DNA from: JAYZDB01 sp036338025
GTDB taxonomy: Bacteria > Planctomycetota > UBA1135 > UBA2386
Direction of reading: 5' to 3'
Assembly: GCA_036338025.1 (NCBI GenBank)
Contig: JAYZDB010000250.1
Coordinates: forward strand, 1 to 6,021
Length of the DNA: 6,021 bases
Numbering within the stretch: position 1 is the stretch's first letter; every line of letters starts with the position of its first letter. The position numbers were made by a program, and so were the translations under genes. This document shows positions 4,435 to 6,021 of this stretch, one piece after another. The notes under the pieces are model-generated. The model did no database searches, had not been told where the DNA came from, and was given only the letters and a program-made list of their open reading frames with translations.

Positions 4435-6021
4435 TTACCTGGTGACGGTGATCTGAGCCACCTCCTGGTCCTGGGTGGTGTTGTTGCTGCTGTTGGCGTC
4501 CGAAGAAGTCGTCATCACGCCGATGTACCACGTCCCAGTCGTCAATGCGCTTGGGATCGTGACGGTCTTGGTGAAGTCCTTCGTGCTGACGTCATCTACC
4601 GTGCTCGAGGTGGTGACGCTGGTCAGGAGGGTATCGGAGGTCGAGATGTAGTCGTTTGTCGACAGGTAGATCTTGTAAGAGAACCCGTTCTTGTCGGAAC
4701 GACCATAGTTCAGGATCCGGAAGGTCACGCTCAGGCTGTCTCCGCGTCCGACGCTGGAGTCACACCGCACGTAGAGTGGCATGATGTCCGCTGAGGACGG
4801 GCGGTAGCCCTCGAGGTAGCTCTTGACCGAGTCGAACTTGCTCTCGTTCAGGCGGACGATGTCGGTGACGTCGCCGTGCCACACGGTCCAGGTGCCGTGC
4901 GACAACACGCCGTGCACGTAGCGACTACCACTCTTCTTGTAGTAGTAGCCACTGCCGCTCTCGCCGCCGTAGCCGAGGCGCCAGAAGCGTGTTTCACGGG
5001 AGTTCGGGCAGTAGTCGAAGGTGCCGGAGCGCCAATACATGTCGTTGCCGGTGTGGCTTTCGATCGGGTAGGAGCCTGAGTAGAAGGTCGTGCCCTTGTA
5101 GAAGCTGCAACTCGTGTTGTAGCCGTAGCCAAACCAGGAAGTGAGAGCGCCGATCGGGCGGTCGAGCCTGATGACAGCGATGTCATGCTTGCCCTGCTTG
5201 TTGGTGACCCAGCCGGTCCAGATCAGCTTGCTGCCAGTCCAAGAAGCCGTCCCGAACGGCGACGGATCGGAACGATCGTCGTCGTAGGCCGGAATCACGG
5301 TGATCGAGCTCGCGTATCCACCGAGGTCATGATCGTAGACACAGTGCCCAGCGGTCATCACGTGGTAGGGGTCGATGAGTACACCGGAGCCGCCCCAGGT
5401 GCTCGAGGAACCGGGGAAGACCATCCGTAATCTGCAGTTGACCCGGTACGGGAAGGACTCGGACGTTGCGGCGCTCTTGAGCGACAGTCCGGACATTTCC
5501 TGGCCCGACTCTGATGGACCGTCAGCGTCCTTGCCGGCGCGATGCCCTTTCGTGGTGTTCTCAGCTGGGCCGCTGCCTTCGGGGCGCAGCCAGACATCAA
5601 ACCGGACGTTGCCGGGGCTGCCCATGATCGCGACGGACGCCTGTCCGAGGTCCTTGTCATCGGCAATGCTCGGGAGCTTGTTGGGATCCCGATTGCCAGG
5701 CTTCGGGTTGTTGACCGTGGGGTCCTCGTCAAAGATGCGGAACGGCTTGGAAAGCCGCATGCCCTTGGGTGTCATCACCAAGGCCTGCCCATGCAGGTTG
5801 GCGTGCAATCCCTTCGGGCGGGTCACATTGAACTGACCGGTTCCGGGTTCGATTGCCTTGCCGGCGCCGACCATGAACATGGTCGAGGGGTCGAGCTTGA
5901 GGTCACCGTCGATGCCGGGGAATCGGATTGGATTCCCGGCGTTTGGAGCGACGAACAGGATCGCCTTTTCCGTGTTGGTGGCGCGCAAGCGGATCTCGAC
6001 CTTGTCTTGCCCGTGGGTATG
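4435..6021 (-). CDS. Trypsin-fold serine protease with CARDB-like tail (5' partial)
   Basis: The frame is open to the window edge, so this is the C-terminal 528 residues and the start and signal peptide lie outside. Numbering from the edge, residues about 8-97 are a beta-rich segment, and 98-190 are a polar, Gly/Pro/Ser/charged linker that may serve as a propeptide. Residues about 191-400 form an S1-family protease domain. The triad is visible: His226 in MTAGHC, Asp280 in KHDIAVIRLDRP, Ser355 in GGESGSG. The GxSGSG serine motif and a Cys (196) near the domain start resemble the glutamyl-endopeptidase/V8-like S1B group rather than GDSGG trypsins; specificity is inferred only. Residues about 410-528 look like a CARDB domain: a strand with VTFRILNYG, then YKIYLSTND, and finally TWYIGVMTTSSDANSSNNTTQ. 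An exported, possibly self-activating protease is likely. The codon at 5986-5988 is TTG and is not a convincing start. Confidence 0.88.
   Translation of the reverse strand, partial: HTHGQDKVEIRLRATNTEKAILFVAPNAGNPIRFPGIDGDLKLDPSTMFMVGAGKAIEPGTGQFNVTRPKGLHANLHGQALVMTPKGMRLSKPFRIFDEDPTVNNPKPGNRDPNKLPSIADDKDLGQASVAIMGSPGNVRFDVWLRPEGSGPAENTTKGHRAGKDADGPSESGQEMSGLSLKSAATSESFPYRVNCRLRMVFPGSSSTWGGSGVLIDPYHVMTAGHCVYDHDLGGYASSITVIPAYDDDRSDPSPFGTASWTGSKLIWTGWVTNKQGKHDIAVIRLDRPIGALTSWFGYGYNTSCSFYKGTTFYSGSYPIESHTGNDMYWRSGTFDYCPNSRETRFWRLGYGGESGSGYYYKKSGSRYVHGVLSHGTWTVWHGDVTDIVRLNESKFDSVKSYLEGYRPSSADIMPLYVRCDSSVGRGDSLSVTFRILNYGRSDKNGFSYKIYLSTNDYISTSDTLLTSVTTSSTVDDVSTKDFTKTVTIPSALTTGTWYIGVMTTSSDANSSNNTTQDQEVAQITVTR

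Noticed and set aside
4848..5186. Alternative frame of 112 codons inside the protease gene
   Set aside because: Ala/Thr/Ser/Arg-rich translation in a different frame from the intact catalytic triad; a shadow.
5986..5988. TTG as the start codon of the protease
   Set aside because: The frame stays open to the window edge with sensible beta-strand residues upstream (VEIRL), and no signal peptide follows the TTG. The gene is truncated by the window instead.

Overview
The window is GC-rich bacterial DNA of ordinary gene density with four complete genes and one gene cut by the right edge. I found no rRNA, tRNA, CRISPR array, insertion sequence or integrase. The best guess for the source is a planctomycete or a similar environmental bacterium with a large extracytoplasmic protein repertoire. 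Three things point that way: a DUF7948/SBBP-repeat exported protein whose C-terminal beta-rich module I remember from planctomycete secreted proteins, a serine protease with a CARDB-like tail, and a pair of TRL-like small lipoproteins. This is inference from protein style, not a database match.

Layout. Positions 1-161 hold no supported gene, only a short dyad. Positions 162-809 (+) encode a cytoplasmic thioredoxin-fold DsbA-family protein with a CSWC active site. It converges on a two-gene minus-strand operon (1159-1455, then 852-1154) of small TRL-like predicted lipoproteins separated by 4 bases. A divergent intergenic region (1456-1699) carries a good -10 match (TACAAT) for the next gene. 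Positions 1700-4306 (+) encode an 868-residue exported protein: signal peptide, DUF7948-type N-terminal domain, exactly seven SBBP repeats (one predicted seven-bladed propeller) and a C-terminal beta module. Positions 4307-4434 hold three hairpins between convergent genes. Positions 4435-6021 (-) encode the C-terminal 528 residues of a trypsin-fold serine protease with an intact His/Asp/Ser triad and a CARDB-like C-terminal domain. Its N-terminus lies beyond the window.

How the genes relate. Four of the five products look extracytoplasmic or envelope-directed: two lipoproteins, the propeller protein and the protease. They are not arranged as one operon, so no shared pathway can be claimed. 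The most interesting link is that the visible N-terminal part of the protease and the C-terminal end of the propeller protein seem to carry versions of the same beta-rich module. I see no convincing defence, mobile or other novel system here.
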